From: an uncultured Eubacteriales bacterium | GTDB lineage: Bacteria > Bacillota > Clostridia > Oscillospirales > Acutalibacteraceae | DNA length: 59,199 bases | Direction: 5' to 3' | NCBI GenBank assembly: GCA_949422855.1 | Contig: CASPLG010000008.1 | Location: 1 to 59,199, forward strand | Shown: positions 19,257 to 28,591 of the stretch, in pieces | Position numbering within the stretch: the stretch's first letter is position 1 | Layout: every line of letters begins with the position of its first letter | The notes under the pieces: model-generated | The model's input: the letters and a program-made list of their open reading frames with translations, nothing else | Told to the model about the DNA's origin: nothing | Database searches by the model: none | Translations under genes and position numbers: made by a program

Positions 19257-20081
19257 TTGAAAATATCAGTTTTTTACAGTAACAGAAAATCGGATGCATA
19301 TGCCTATACGCAGAGGATAAAGGGAATTTTAAGACCTTTAAATGTAGAGGTTTTGATTTGCCCGAGAGGATGCACAGACAATAAAATTTATGAATTAGTT
19401 AATGTCTGTGATATTGTACTGGCTATAGGCGGAGATGGAACCATAATAAGATATTCCAAGATTGCCTGCAGGTTCAATAAGCCGATACTGGGGATAAACA
19501 GCGGGAGATTGGGTTTTTTGGCAGGGATGGAAAAAAACGAAACGGAAAAACTTAAAAATTTAGTTAGTGGAGACTATAAAATAATAAAGAGGATGCTTAT
19601 CTGTGCAAAAGTCGGTGAAAAACAAGTTGAAACTTTAGCATTAAATGATATTGTTGTTTCACGGGGGTCGTACTCGGCTGTTATGGATTTTAAAGTTTGC
19701 AGATTTGGAAGAGTCCTTTTTACATATAGGTCTGACGGGGTGATTATGTCTACTCCGACGGGGTCTACTGCATACTCACTGTCGGCTGGAGGGCCTATTG
19801 TAGAGCCTGGTGTAAACTGCATCATATTGACTCCTATTTGTCCGCATTCACTGTCGTCCAGACCTCTTGTCTTGGATGCAGGCGAAGAGATTGAGATACA
19901 ATTTGCACCAAGGTATAAATCGGAAACTTTTGTTACGTGTGATGGCCGGGTTATTTCTAAGTTTAAAACTCCGGGGTGTTTAAAAGTTAGACGAAGTGAG
20001 ATGTATGTAAGTACAATAGTTTTTCCCAAGGAGGATTTTTATGAAAATGTGGATAGAAAATTAATTGGAAAAGACTTATAG
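19257..20081 (+). CDS. nadK: NAD kinase
   Basis: 274 residues. It phosphorylates NAD to NADP. The GGDGT motif (AIGGDGTIIRYS) and NSGRLGFLA are diagnostic, with the second conserved block TPTGSTAYSLSAGGPIV. TTG start; AAGGAG lies about 10 bases upstream. In relatives argR often follows; here recN comes next. Confidence 0.95.
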   Translation: MKISVFYSNRKSDAYAYTQRIKGILRPLNVEVLICPRGCTDNKIYELVNVCDIVLAIGGDGTIIRYSKIACRFNKPILGINSGRLGFLAGMEKNETEKLKNLVSGDYKIIKRMLICAKVGEKQVETLALNDIVVSRGSYSAVMDFKVCRFGRVLFTYRSDGVIMSTPTGSTAYSLSAGGPIVEPGVNCIILTPICPHSLSSRPLVLDAGEEIEIQFAPRYKSETFVTCDGRVISKFKTPGCLKVRRSEMYVSTIVFPKEDFYENVDRKLIGKDL

Positions 20082-20101
20082 GGTTATTGGGGGGAATTAT
20101 T

Positions 20102-21769
20102 TTGATTTCACATTTACATATTGAGAATATTGCAGTGGTCGAAAGTGCGGATATATTTTTTTCGCAGGGATTTAATGTATTGACGGGGGAGACCGGTGCG
20201 GGAAAGTCAATAGTGATAAGTGCTGTGAATTTAGCGTTTGGTGGTCGGATGAGCAAAGACATGATACGGGACGGGTGTAAGGGACTGGTTGTAGGCATGG
20301 TTATAAGTGATATAGGCGGCAAGGCGAAAGAACTTATTGAAAGTTTAGGGTATCTGGCAGAAGATAATACAGTACTTTTGTATAGAGAGCTTACAAAGAG
20401 CGGGAAAAATATATGCAAAATAAATTCTCGCCCGGCGACTGTGTCCATACTAAAGCAGATTGGAGAAGTTTTAATAGATGTTTACAGTCAGCATGAGGGA
20501 TACCGTCTTTTATCAAATGAGAGCCACATAAAATACCTAGATATATTTGGAAATATAGATGAAGATTTGCAAGAGTACAGAAAATTTTACGTTCATATGA
20601 CAGATATAAAAAAACAGATTGATGATCTTAATTTAGATGAGTGCGAAATGCAGAGGAAAATCCATTTGCTTGAGTATGAGATAGACGAGATTGAAAATGC
20701 GCGAGTAAGCGAAGGAGAGATTGAAAGGTTAAATGACGTAAAAAAGAAATTTAATCACCGGCAGAAAATACTGTCGCTTATTAACGAGACTAAAAACCTG
20801 CTCGATGGCGATGATATGACTCCGGGTGCACTGAGCGGGATGCAGCGGGCATCTGAGCTTTTAAGTGAAGCATCTGATTACGTCAAAGAGCTCAAAAGTG
20901 TAAGTGAAAGACTGCGAAGTCTTTTTTATGAAACTTCAGAATGTTTAGCTGAGGTCATGCCGTTTATTAACGAGGTGGACTATGACCCTCAAGAGCTGGA
21001 GGATGCCGAAGAAAGGCTGGATATTTTATACAAACTCAGCAGGAAGTATGGTAAGACAGAGGGGGATATACTAAATTTCCTTAAAAAAGCAAAAAGCGAA
21101 CTTTACGAATTAAAGAATTATAAAAGCAAGACTGAAGAATTGGAAAAGTGTTATAACGAGACCATGCAAAAAGTTCATAATATTGGGGATAAAATATCAA
21201 AAAGGCGATTGAAGGCAGGGGAAGATTTTGCGCAAAGGGTTCAGTCGGAACTAAAATTTTTGGATATGCCGAACGCCCTATTTAAAGTGCATCAGGAAAG
21301 CAAAGAGCCCGGGTTTGACGGATGTGACAAAATATATTTTCTTATATCTGCGAACAAGGGCGAACCCTTAAGACCCATAACAAGTGCAGCATCTGGGGGC
21401 GAATTATCGAGAATAATGCTTGCGATAAAGAACGTGGTGTCTGAGGAAGCGTGCGGAACGATAATTTTTGACGAAGTAGACACTGGGGTGAGTGGAAATG
21501 CAGCAAACAAAATTGGATTTAAACTAAAGCAGCTTTCCCAAAAGAAGCAGATTATTTGTATTACTCATTTGGCTCAGATAGCGTATTTGGCGGACAAGCA
21601 TTTTTTGATTGAGAAAAAATCTGATAGTGGGCGTACGTATTCGCATATAAATGAGTTGGATGTCAGTGGCAGAAAATACGAATTGGCGCGCATAATAGGC
21701 GGTATGAACATATCTGATACAACGCTGAAAACAGCAGAAGAGATGCTTAATTTAAATAAAAATATATAA
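20102..21769 (+). CDS. recN: DNA repair protein RecN
   Basis: About 555 residues. SMC-like ATPase that acts early at double-strand breaks. Walker A GETGAGKS, a long coiled central region, the signature ASGGELSRIMLA and Walker B TIIFDEVDTGVSG are intact. I chose TTG at 20102 (MISHLHIENIAVVE fits the family); GGGGGG lies 7 bases before it. spoIVB and spo0A, its usual clostridial followers, are missing. Confidence 0.94.
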   Translation: MISHLHIENIAVVESADIFFSQGFNVLTGETGAGKSIVISAVNLAFGGRMSKDMIRDGCKGLVVGMVISDIGGKAKELIESLGYLAEDNTVLLYRELTKSGKNICKINSRPATVSILKQIGEVLIDVYSQHEGYRLLSNESHIKYLDIFGNIDEDLQEYRKFYVHMTDIKKQIDDLNLDECEMQRKIHLLEYEIDEIENARVSEGEIERLNDVKKKFNHRQKILSLINETKNLLDGDDMTPGALSGMQRASELLSEASDYVKELKSVSERLRSLFYETSECLAEVMPFINEVDYDPQELEDAEERLDILYKLSRKYGKTEGDILNFLKKAKSELYELKNYKSKTEELEKCYNETMQKVHNIGDKISKRRLKAGEDFAQRVQSELKFLDMPNALFKVHQESKEPGFDGCDKIYFLISANKGEPLRPITSAASGGELSRIMLAIKNVVSEEACGTIIFDEVDTGVSGNAANKIGFKLKQLSQKKQIICITHLAQIAYLADKHFLIEKKSDSGRTYSHINELDVSGRKYELARIIGGMNISDTTLKTAEEMLNLNKNI

Positions 21770-21787
21770 AATTGAGGTGTGATTTCA

Positions 21788-22357
21788 TTGAAAGTACTTA
21801 TAGAAACATCGGCAAGACACGTGCATTTATCGAGAGAGGCTTTAGATGTCCTGTTTGGAAGAGGGTATGGACTTAAGGTGAAAAGATTTTTATCGCAGCC
21901 CGGTCAATTTGTCAGTGAAGATAGGGTGGAAATTGTCGGGGCGAGGGGTTCAATCAAAAATGTTTCTGTTTTGGGTCCGCCTAGGGGTAGCACTCAAGTT
22001 GAGTTATCTCTAACCGATGCCAGAAAAATAGGTATAGATGCTGTTATTAGAGAATCAGGAGACTTATCAGGGAGCCCCGGGTGCAAAATAGTTGGCCCCA
22101 TAGGAATTTACGATTTAAAAGAGGGCGTGATAGCAGCGAAAAGACATATTCATATGGCGCCTCAGGATGCTCGGAAGATTGGGACGGATAGTGGAGAAAT
22201 TGTATCGGTAAAAATAAACAGTTCAGAGAGGAGCACAATATTTGAAGACACTGTTGTAAGGGTTAGCAATAAATTTTCGTTAGCATGTCATATTGATACG
22301 GATGAATCAAATGCTGCGGGGATTAAAGGAGAGATTTTCGGAGAGATAATTGTATAG
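21788..22357 (+). CDS. pduL: PduL-type phosphotransacylase
   Basis: About 189 residues. Zinc enzyme exchanging acyl-CoA and acyl phosphate. The metal ligands sit in ARHVHLS and KRHIHMAPQDA, and two half-barrels are visible. GAGGTG lies 8 bases before the TTG at 21788; an in-frame GTG overlaps that site. No microcompartment genes are nearby and I see no N-terminal encapsulation helix, so it probably serves as the phosphate acetyltransferase of acetate formation. It ends the nusB run. Confidence 0.88.
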   Translation: MKVLIETSARHVHLSREALDVLFGRGYGLKVKRFLSQPGQFVSEDRVEIVGARGSIKNVSVLGPPRGSTQVELSLTDARKIGIDAVIRESGDLSGSPGCKIVGPIGIYDLKEGVIAAKRHIHMAPQDARKIGTDSGEIVSVKINSSERSTIFEDTVVRVSNKFSLACHIDTDESNAAGIKGEIFGEIIV

Positions 22358-22425
22358 AATTTTAAATAGATTATGTTTTTATTAATATAATATATAGATT
22401 TGAGTTTTTATGATGAATATGTATG

Positions 22426-22454
22426 TTGCAATTAGTGTGAAAATGTGATATAAT
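22426..22454 (+). promoter_or_regulatory. Promoter of pcrA
   Basis: TTGCAA (22426-22431), a 17-bp spacer, TATAAT (22449-22454), 34 bp before the start codon. Confidence 0.65.
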
Positions 22455-22488
22455 TGGGTCAAATAATATATTTGGCGGTGCTTTATTG

Positions 22489-24888
22489 ATGAATGAGGAA
22501 ATGAAAAAGAAGTTTATAAGATTAAGAAGAGAGATTTTAGAAAAGAAGTTCTCTAAAATGAATGAGAAGCAGTTGGGGGCGGTGTTCACTGTTAAGGGAT
22601 GTTTGATGATACTTGCCGGAGCAGGAAGCGGAAAGACTACTGTTATAGTTAACCGTATAGCAAACATGATTAACTATGGAGACGCCTATAACAGCATGCA
22701 GGTCCCGGAAGACTTGACGGAAGAAATTATTGAAAGACTCGAGCGTGCTCTAAGTGACGGTGTATTTACGAAAGAATTGGATGATTACTTGAAGGTAGAT
22801 GCGATTTTGCCGTATAACATTATGGCGATTACGTTTACAAATAAGGCTGCAAATGAGATGAAAGATAGGCTTATTTCGATTGTTCCTGACGGGAAGGGGC
22901 GAGATGTTTGGGCTTCTACGTTTCACTCCATGTGTGCGAGGATACTCAGGGAAAATGCCCATAGGATAGGTTATAATAATCATTTTACGATTTACGACAC
23001 AGAGGATACAAAAAAGCTTATAAAAGAGTGTCAGAAGTGTTTTAGGATTGATGAAAAGGATATGTCCTGTAAAGCGCTGATGTATGAGATATCTTCTGCT
23101 AAGAATGAGCTTATTGGATACCAGGAATTTAAAAAGCTGGCGGGATGTGACGCTCGTAAATGCCAAATTGCTATGGTATATGAAAGGTATCAGAATCATC
23201 TTAAAGAGTCGGATGCGATGGATTTTGACGATCTGATTTTCAATACTGTCAATCTTTTTGAAAGTTGTCCCGATGTGCTTGAGAGGTACCAAAATAAATT
23301 CAAATATATACTTGTTGATGAATTTCAAGATACCAACTACTCCCAGAATATACTTGTTAATATGATTGCCCACAAGTATGGAAATTTGTGCGTAGTTGGT
23401 GATGATGACCAGAGCATATATAAATTCAGAGGTGCTACTGTCAAGAACATAATCGACTTTGAAAACAGTCATCCCGATACCAAAGTAATAAGGCTTGAGC
23501 AGAACTACCGTTCGACTAAGAATATTTTGGGTGCGGCGAATGCGGTTATAGAAAATAATGCGACCAGAAAAGGTAAAACCTTATGGACCCGGAATCCGGA
23601 AGGTGAGAAAATAAGGGTGCATACTGCCTACAGTGAGCATGATGAAGCGAATTACATAGTAAAGACGATTAAGGAATATGTGGAAAAGGGAGCAAAGTAT
23701 TCTGATTTTGCGATATTATACAGGATGAATTCACAGTCGGGCGTAATTGAAAAGGTGTTTGTAAAATCCGGTATCCCGTATAGGATGCTTGGAGGAGTGA
23801 GGTTTTATGAACGCAGAGAGGTAAAGGATATGATTGCATATTTAAGTGTAGTCAATAATCCATCTGATGAGATTAGGTTAAGGAGGATTATTAATCAGCC
23901 AAGAAGATCCATAGGGGAGAGGACTATTGCTCAGGCTTCTGAGATAGCCTCCGAGAATGGAGTGGACTTGTGGCATGTAATAAAAAATGCCTCTCACTAT
24001 GAGCATTTACAGAGGGTTTCGTGCAAATTGGAGTCGTTTTCGTCCGTTATGGATAGTTTATTGTATGCGTATAATTCCGAGAAAGTACCCTTGCACGAGT
24101 TATACCGGATGATACTGGATAAGACGGGATATATAGAATTCCTAAAAACTGATAAAGACGACAGCAAAGGCAGGATAGAAAACGTCGAAGAGTTGATGAA
24201 CAATATAGTCGAGTACGAAAAAGAACACGGTGAAGACGCTACATTGTCGGGCTTTTTAGAGGAGATTTCGCTGCTGACCGATGTGGACAATTACGATCAA
24301 AATGCGGATTGTGTAGTAATGATGACGATGCACTCTGCCAAGGGGCTGGAGTTTCCGGTTGTGTTCCTTCCGGGCTTTGAAGAGGGTATTTTTCCGGGGG
24401 GCCAAGCTGAAATTGACGAGTCTGAGCTGGAAGAAGAGAGAAGGCTTGCTTACGTTGCGATTACCCGAGCTGAGAGGGAGTTATATATACTAAATTCAGA
24501 CAGCCGTATGATATTTGGAACTACATCTCACAACAAATCTTCACGTTTTATCGAAGAGATTCCGGCCGAGTTGCTTGAAAGAAGTAAGACAAGGGACTGG
24601 AAAAAGATGAACCCTACAGACGAAAAACCGCAGTCTGCGCAGGAAGTCAGGGTAAAATCGGCTATTGCGGCGAGACATTTTGGTCAAGTGGTCGGCGGCG
24701 GATTGGGTAGAGGCGAACGCCAAATGTATGATGTTGGTCAGAGGGTTTCTCACCGTAAGTTTGGCGAGGGCAATATAATTTCCTCACGTTCTATGGACAC
24801 ATATGATTTACTGGAGATTCATTTTGACAGTGGTGAGAATAGGACGTTGATGTCGACCGCAGCACCCTTGCAAAAGATATTTGAGTAA
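22489..24888 (+). CDS. pcrA: ATP-dependent DNA helicase PcrA/UvrD
   Basis: 799 residues. SF1A 3'-5' helicase for repair and replication restart. Walker A AGAGSGKTT, motif Ia AFTNKAANEM-like (TFTNKAANEMKDRL), Walker B VDEFQDTN, motif IV QNYRS, motif V MTMHSAKGLEF and motif VI AYVAITRAE are all present. The C terminus has VSHRKFGEGNIIS, the small domain that in PcrA contacts RNA polymerase. The ATG at 22489 directly follows an in-frame TTG. Confidence 0.96.
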   Translation: MNEEMKKKFIRLRREILEKKFSKMNEKQLGAVFTVKGCLMILAGAGSGKTTVIVNRIANMINYGDAYNSMQVPEDLTEEIIERLERALSDGVFTKELDDYLKVDAILPYNIMAITFTNKAANEMKDRLISIVPDGKGRDVWASTFHSMCARILRENAHRIGYNNHFTIYDTEDTKKLIKECQKCFRIDEKDMSCKALMYEISSAKNELIGYQEFKKLAGCDARKCQIAMVYERYQNHLKESDAMDFDDLIFNTVNLFESCPDVLERYQNKFKYILVDEFQDTNYSQNILVNMIAHKYGNLCVVGDDDQSIYKFRGATVKNIIDFENSHPDTKVIRLEQNYRSTKNILGAANAVIENNATRKGKTLWTRNPEGEKIRVHTAYSEHDEANYIVKTIKEYVEKGAKYSDFAILYRMNSQSGVIEKVFVKSGIPYRMLGGVRFYERREVKDMIAYLSVVNNPSDEIRLRRIINQPRRSIGERTIAQASEIASENGVDLWHVIKNASHYEHLQRVSCKLESFSSVMDSLLYAYNSEKVPLHELYRMILDKTGYIEFLKTDKDDSKGRIENVEELMNNIVEYEKEHGEDATLSGFLEEISLLTDVDNYDQNADCVVMMTMHSAKGLEFPVVFLPGFEEGIFPGGQAEIDESELEEERRLAYVAITRAERELYILNSDSRMIFGTTSHNKSSRFIEEIPAELLERSKTRDWKKMNPTDEKPQSAQEVRVKSAIAARHFGQVVGGGLGRGERQMYDVGQRVSHRKFGEGNIISSRSMDTYDLLEIHFDSGENRTLMSTAAPLQKIFE

Positions 24889-24960
24889 CACAGATGGTAC
24901 AATCTTCATAATATGTTTATGGGAAACAAAAATCTAACATTTTATGGGGAGGTATCATAT

Positions 24961-25827
24961 ATGTCAGAAAATTTTTCCACTTTTCCATGCCAAGACTCAC
25001 CTTGCCAGGGTACGCAAGCGACATCCGGACAAGGCGGTTTTAAGGAAGCTGTTTGTATAGATGCGTATAGGGTTTATGACTCATGTGCGGATAAAGACTG
25101 TTTAGAAGATACAAGAGTATATTTTACCGAAGCGGGACAAAACATTATAGAACAAGCCTGCAACGTAAGGATGAAGGACGTAAGAATAATAAATGTTTGT
25201 TTGGACTTAGAACCTGTACCATTCCAAAAGGGATTTTATTCTGTGGATATGACATTCTTTTTCGAGGTTGCATTTGAGGCATGCATGTCACCTGCGTCAG
25301 CACCCGTATCAGTTTGCGGACTGTCTGTGTTCACGAAGAAGGTAATTTTATATGGAAGTGAGGGAAATGTCAAAGTATTTAGTTCAGATTTTGCGATGAA
25401 CGAGGCTGATGTTCAAAACACTCCGTATAATAGTCTGCCAAGGGCTACTGTTCAGGTTGCTGAGCCGATTGCTTTGTCATCAAAGCTGTGTGAGGTTAGT
25501 CCGGGATGCTGCTGTGAGCCTCAGTGCAGAATTCCTTCATGTATATGCCAGAGGTACGGAGGAGACTTTGTATGCAGTGGTGTAAGTAAGATTGTCAAAG
25601 TGACGATTGGACTGTTTACCATAGTGCAAATCGAGAGAAACGTACAAATGTTAATACCTGCGTATGATTTCTGTGTACCCGATAAAGAGTGTGTGACATC
25701 TTCAGATAATCCGTGTGAACTATTCAGCAGAATAGATTTTCCTACAGATGAATTCTTCCCGCCGAGGGCATCCGAACTGAATGATTCAACAGATGGTTTT
25801 GGCTGTTGCTGTAAGCACAGAAATTAA
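24961..25827 (+). CDS. Conserved Cys-rich clostridial protein, function unknown
   Basis: 288 residues. I recognise the core (EAVCIDAYRVYDSC followed by the RVYFTEAGQ block and PVPFQKGFYSVDMTFFF) from hypothetical proteins common in Clostridia; no function is known to me. It has over 20 cysteines, including CCCEPQCRIPSCIC and a terminal CCCKH, and no signal peptide. GGGGAGG lies 8 bases before the ATG at 24961. Single-gene unit closed by a terminator. Cysteine density suggests metal binding or cross-linking, but that is a guess. Confidence 0.85.
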   Translation: MSENFSTFPCQDSPCQGTQATSGQGGFKEAVCIDAYRVYDSCADKDCLEDTRVYFTEAGQNIIEQACNVRMKDVRIINVCLDLEPVPFQKGFYSVDMTFFFEVAFEACMSPASAPVSVCGLSVFTKKVILYGSEGNVKVFSSDFAMNEADVQNTPYNSLPRATVQVAEPIALSSKLCEVSPGCCCEPQCRIPSCICQRYGGDFVCSGVSKIVKVTIGLFTIVQIERNVQMLIPAYDFCVPDKECVTSSDNPCELFSRIDFPTDEFFPPRASELNDSTDGFGCCCKHRN

Positions 25828-25849
25828 ACCCAAATAAAATAAGGTTTTG

Positions 25850-25885
25850 CCGGGGTATGGTTTAGGTCATATCCCTGGTATTTTT
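25850..25885 (+). terminator. Terminator after the Cys-rich protein gene
   Basis: CCGGGGTATG pairs with CATATCCCTGG (one bulge) and is followed by TATTTTTTT. It separates this gene from alaS. Confidence 0.8.
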
Positions 25886-25943
25886 TTCTGAATTATGATA
25901 AAATACACCACAAACGACTTATCATGAAGGAGATGTAAAATAA

Positions 25944-28514
25944 ATGGATTTATTGAGTTCTAGGGAAATAAGGGATAAATTTTTGGAGTTTTTTCAGAGT
26001 AAGGATCATCTGTTAATAGAGAGTGCATCTATAATACCTAAAAATGACCCTACACTGTTGTTCATTAATTCGGGTATGGCTCCGATTAAAAAGTTTTTCA
26101 CGGGGGAGGAAAAGCCCAAATATCCCAGGCTTTGCAATATACAGCCGTGCATAAGAACAATTGATATTGACGAAATAGGAGACAAGCATCACTTAACGAG
26201 TTTTCAGATGCTTGGCAGTTGGTCGATAAATAACTATTTTAAAGAAAAAGCGATTCCTCTGGCGTTTGAATTTCTAACGGAGCATCTCAATATACCAAAA
26301 GAGAAACTTTATGCCACAGTATTTTCAGGGGATGAGAGCATAGGTCTAAAAGAAGACTCAGATGCCAAGCAATACTGGGAAAAGGCGGGGATGCCGAAAG
26401 ATCATATAGTGGCATGTGGGAAGGAAGACAACTTTTGGGGGCCGACTTCGGATACGGGACCTTGCGGACCTTGTACAGAGGTATTTTACGACACGGGAAA
26501 GGGCAAAGAGTATGAAAAAGGCGGGGAATTTGATACAAAAGAAAGATATATAGAGATATGGAATGCCGGAGTTTTTATGCAGTTTAATAAGAATGCCGAC
26601 GGCACATATAGCAGGCTTAATTTTACGAGTGTGGATACTGGTGCAGGGCTTGAACGTTTGTCAATGGTTTTAAATGGACATGAGTCGGTTTATGATACTG
26701 ATATGCTGTCCCCGATAAAGAACTGTATAAAAAATTCAGTTAAGGGTGGGGAGCTCAGCGAGAGAAGTTTAAGAATTCTTACGGATCATTTGAGGACTGT
26801 TTCTTTAATACTCTCTGAGGACGTAAAGCCATCTAACGAAGGCAGAGGATATATACCACGCAAATTGATACGCAAATGTGTGATGATAATCAAAAAGAAT
26901 AAGATTGAAGACTTTGATTTTAATTCGGTGCTGGGGTTCGTAATAAATAAATATTCTGAATTATATCCCGGTTTTGCAGAGAAGCGGGGTGTGATTTTAT
27001 CGGAGTTTGACAAAGAAAGAGTACAGTTTGAAAAGGTACTGGGTAATGGAATTCATATGCTTGAGGAAATAAAAGATAAATCTAAAACAATCTCATGTGA
27101 AGAGACATTTGAATTAGTAACCACCTATGGCATACCGTTTGATATTATTGTTGACTATGCTGTAGACTCAGGCATGGAGGTTGATGAGGATGGATTTAAG
27201 GAAAAATTGGAAAATCACAAAAAAATTTCTAAAAAGTCTGTCAAAGGCAGTGAGATAGGTGCTGACTTAGATTTAGAGGAGTATTTGGGTTACGGTGCGA
27301 CGCAGTTTGTGGGATATGACATGAGCAAAACAGATGCACAAATTCTGTATTTTAGAGTGCAGGGAGAAAAAGCATCTGACAATGCAGCAGTTGGAGATAA
27401 GGTAGTCGTTATTTTGGACAAAAGCTGTATGTATGCAGAATCGGGTGGTCAGATATCCGATAAGGGACTTATTATAGGAAATAATTTCAAGATAAGGGTT
27501 GACAGTGTAAAGAAGAATAAGTCTGGTGTTTTTCTGCACTTTGGGACTTTGGAGTCTGTAAATGGAACGATAGGTGGAAAGGTGTCAGTCATAATAGACG
27601 AACCAAGGAGAAAGAGGCTTGCTAATAATCATTCGGCTGTTCATTTGCTGCACAGTGCACTGAGGAGTATTTTCGGGAAAGACTTGCATCAATCGGGTTC
27701 GAAAGTGGAGGAACACGGTTTGAGATTTGACTTTAATTATGACAAGCCGATAGATGAAGATAAGATATTTGAGATAGAAAAGCTTGTAAATTCCTATATA
27801 ACAGAAAACTTGAAACAGGTTACAGAAATAAAACCTCTTTGTGAGGCTATAAATGAGGGAGCCATTGCACTGTTCGAGAGTAAATATACAAATGATGTGC
27901 GGGTCGTATCATTTGGCGATGTATCGAAGGAGCTTTGCGGCGGAACACACACTAGCATGACGGGGAATATTGGGTTATTTTGCGTGAGTTCGGTTGAGAG
28001 TATAGGCAAAGGGATAAAACGAATAGCCGCCTTGACGGGTCAGGATGCACTCCAGTACGTTCAAGGAAATAGGGCGGTTCTAAAAAATATTTGTACGCTG
28101 GTAAGGGTTCAATCAGACAGAGTGGAAGAGAAGATAGAATCTATCCTAAATGCGAGCGGTAAAAGCGGCAAAAGTGTGGATAAATTTGACATAAACGATG
28201 TCAAGCTAATTGACATAAAAGGCGCAATTAAGGGTGGATACGTTATTAAACACGATTTTGATAAGACCTTTAATGAATTGTCTATAGATGCAGCCGATAA
28301 AATCGGCGGTGTATTTTTGTGCATTTCGGGGACGCAGAAAAAAAGATTATTATTAGCTGTTTCAAATAAACTCAAAGGTAAAATCAGGGCTAACGAATTA
28401 ATAAATAAATTATTTACATTGATAGATGGAAAAGGAGGGGGAAATGATAGAATTGCATCGGGAGGAACCTCTGCCGAAAATGAAAAAATTATAGCAGCGT
28501 TTAAGAATTTATAA
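25944..28514 (+). CDS. alaS: Alanyl-tRNA synthetase
   Basis: 856 residues. It charges tRNA-Ala. The class II core is at the N terminus (SGMAPIKKFFTGEEKP, RGYIPRKLIRK). The editing domain has HSAVH and CGGTHTSMTGNIG as zinc ligands. The C-Ala domain is GGGNDRIASGGT-type at the end. AGGAG lies 9 bases before the ATG. The leader is short, so no T-box is present. Confidence 0.97.
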   Translation: MDLLSSREIRDKFLEFFQSKDHLLIESASIIPKNDPTLLFINSGMAPIKKFFTGEEKPKYPRLCNIQPCIRTIDIDEIGDKHHLTSFQMLGSWSINNYFKEKAIPLAFEFLTEHLNIPKEKLYATVFSGDESIGLKEDSDAKQYWEKAGMPKDHIVACGKEDNFWGPTSDTGPCGPCTEVFYDTGKGKEYEKGGEFDTKERYIEIWNAGVFMQFNKNADGTYSRLNFTSVDTGAGLERLSMVLNGHESVYDTDMLSPIKNCIKNSVKGGELSERSLRILTDHLRTVSLILSEDVKPSNEGRGYIPRKLIRKCVMIIKKNKIEDFDFNSVLGFVINKYSELYPGFAEKRGVILSEFDKERVQFEKVLGNGIHMLEEIKDKSKTISCEETFELVTTYGIPFDIIVDYAVDSGMEVDEDGFKEKLENHKKISKKSVKGSEIGADLDLEEYLGYGATQFVGYDMSKTDAQILYFRVQGEKASDNAAVGDKVVVILDKSCMYAESGGQISDKGLIIGNNFKIRVDSVKKNKSGVFLHFGTLESVNGTIGGKVSVIIDEPRRKRLANNHSAVHLLHSALRSIFGKDLHQSGSKVEEHGLRFDFNYDKPIDEDKIFEIEKLVNSYITENLKQVTEIKPLCEAINEGAIALFESKYTNDVRVVSFGDVSKELCGGTHTSMTGNIGLFCVSSVESIGKGIKRIAALTGQDALQYVQGNRAVLKNICTLVRVQSDRVEEKIESILNASGKSGKSVDKFDINDVKLIDIKGAIKGGYVIKHDFDKTFNELSIDAADKIGGVFLCISGTQKKRLLLAVSNKLKGKIRANELINKLFTLIDGKGGGNDRIASGGTSAENEKIIAAFKNL

Positions 28515-28531
28515 AAATATTTATACATCAC

Positions 28532-28583
28532 AAAAAATCCGGCATGTATATTAAACGGGAATATACATGTCGGAAAAATTTTT
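28532..28583. terminator. Bidirectional terminator between alaS and the giant surface protein
   Basis: A 14-bp stem, CCGGCATGTATATT and AATATACATGTCGG (one G-U pair), encloses AAACGGG. AAAAAA precedes it and AAAAATTTTT follows, so both converging transcripts can end here. Confidence 0.85.
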
Positions 28584-28591
28584 ACCGGAAA

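Noticed and set aside
22750..23472. 240-codon minus-strand open frame inside pcrA
   Set aside because: It is fully antisense to intact helicase motifs, with no start signals or recognisable domain.
25886..25943. T-box before alaS
   Set aside because: Only about 55 bases separate the previous terminator from the start codon, too short for a T-box.
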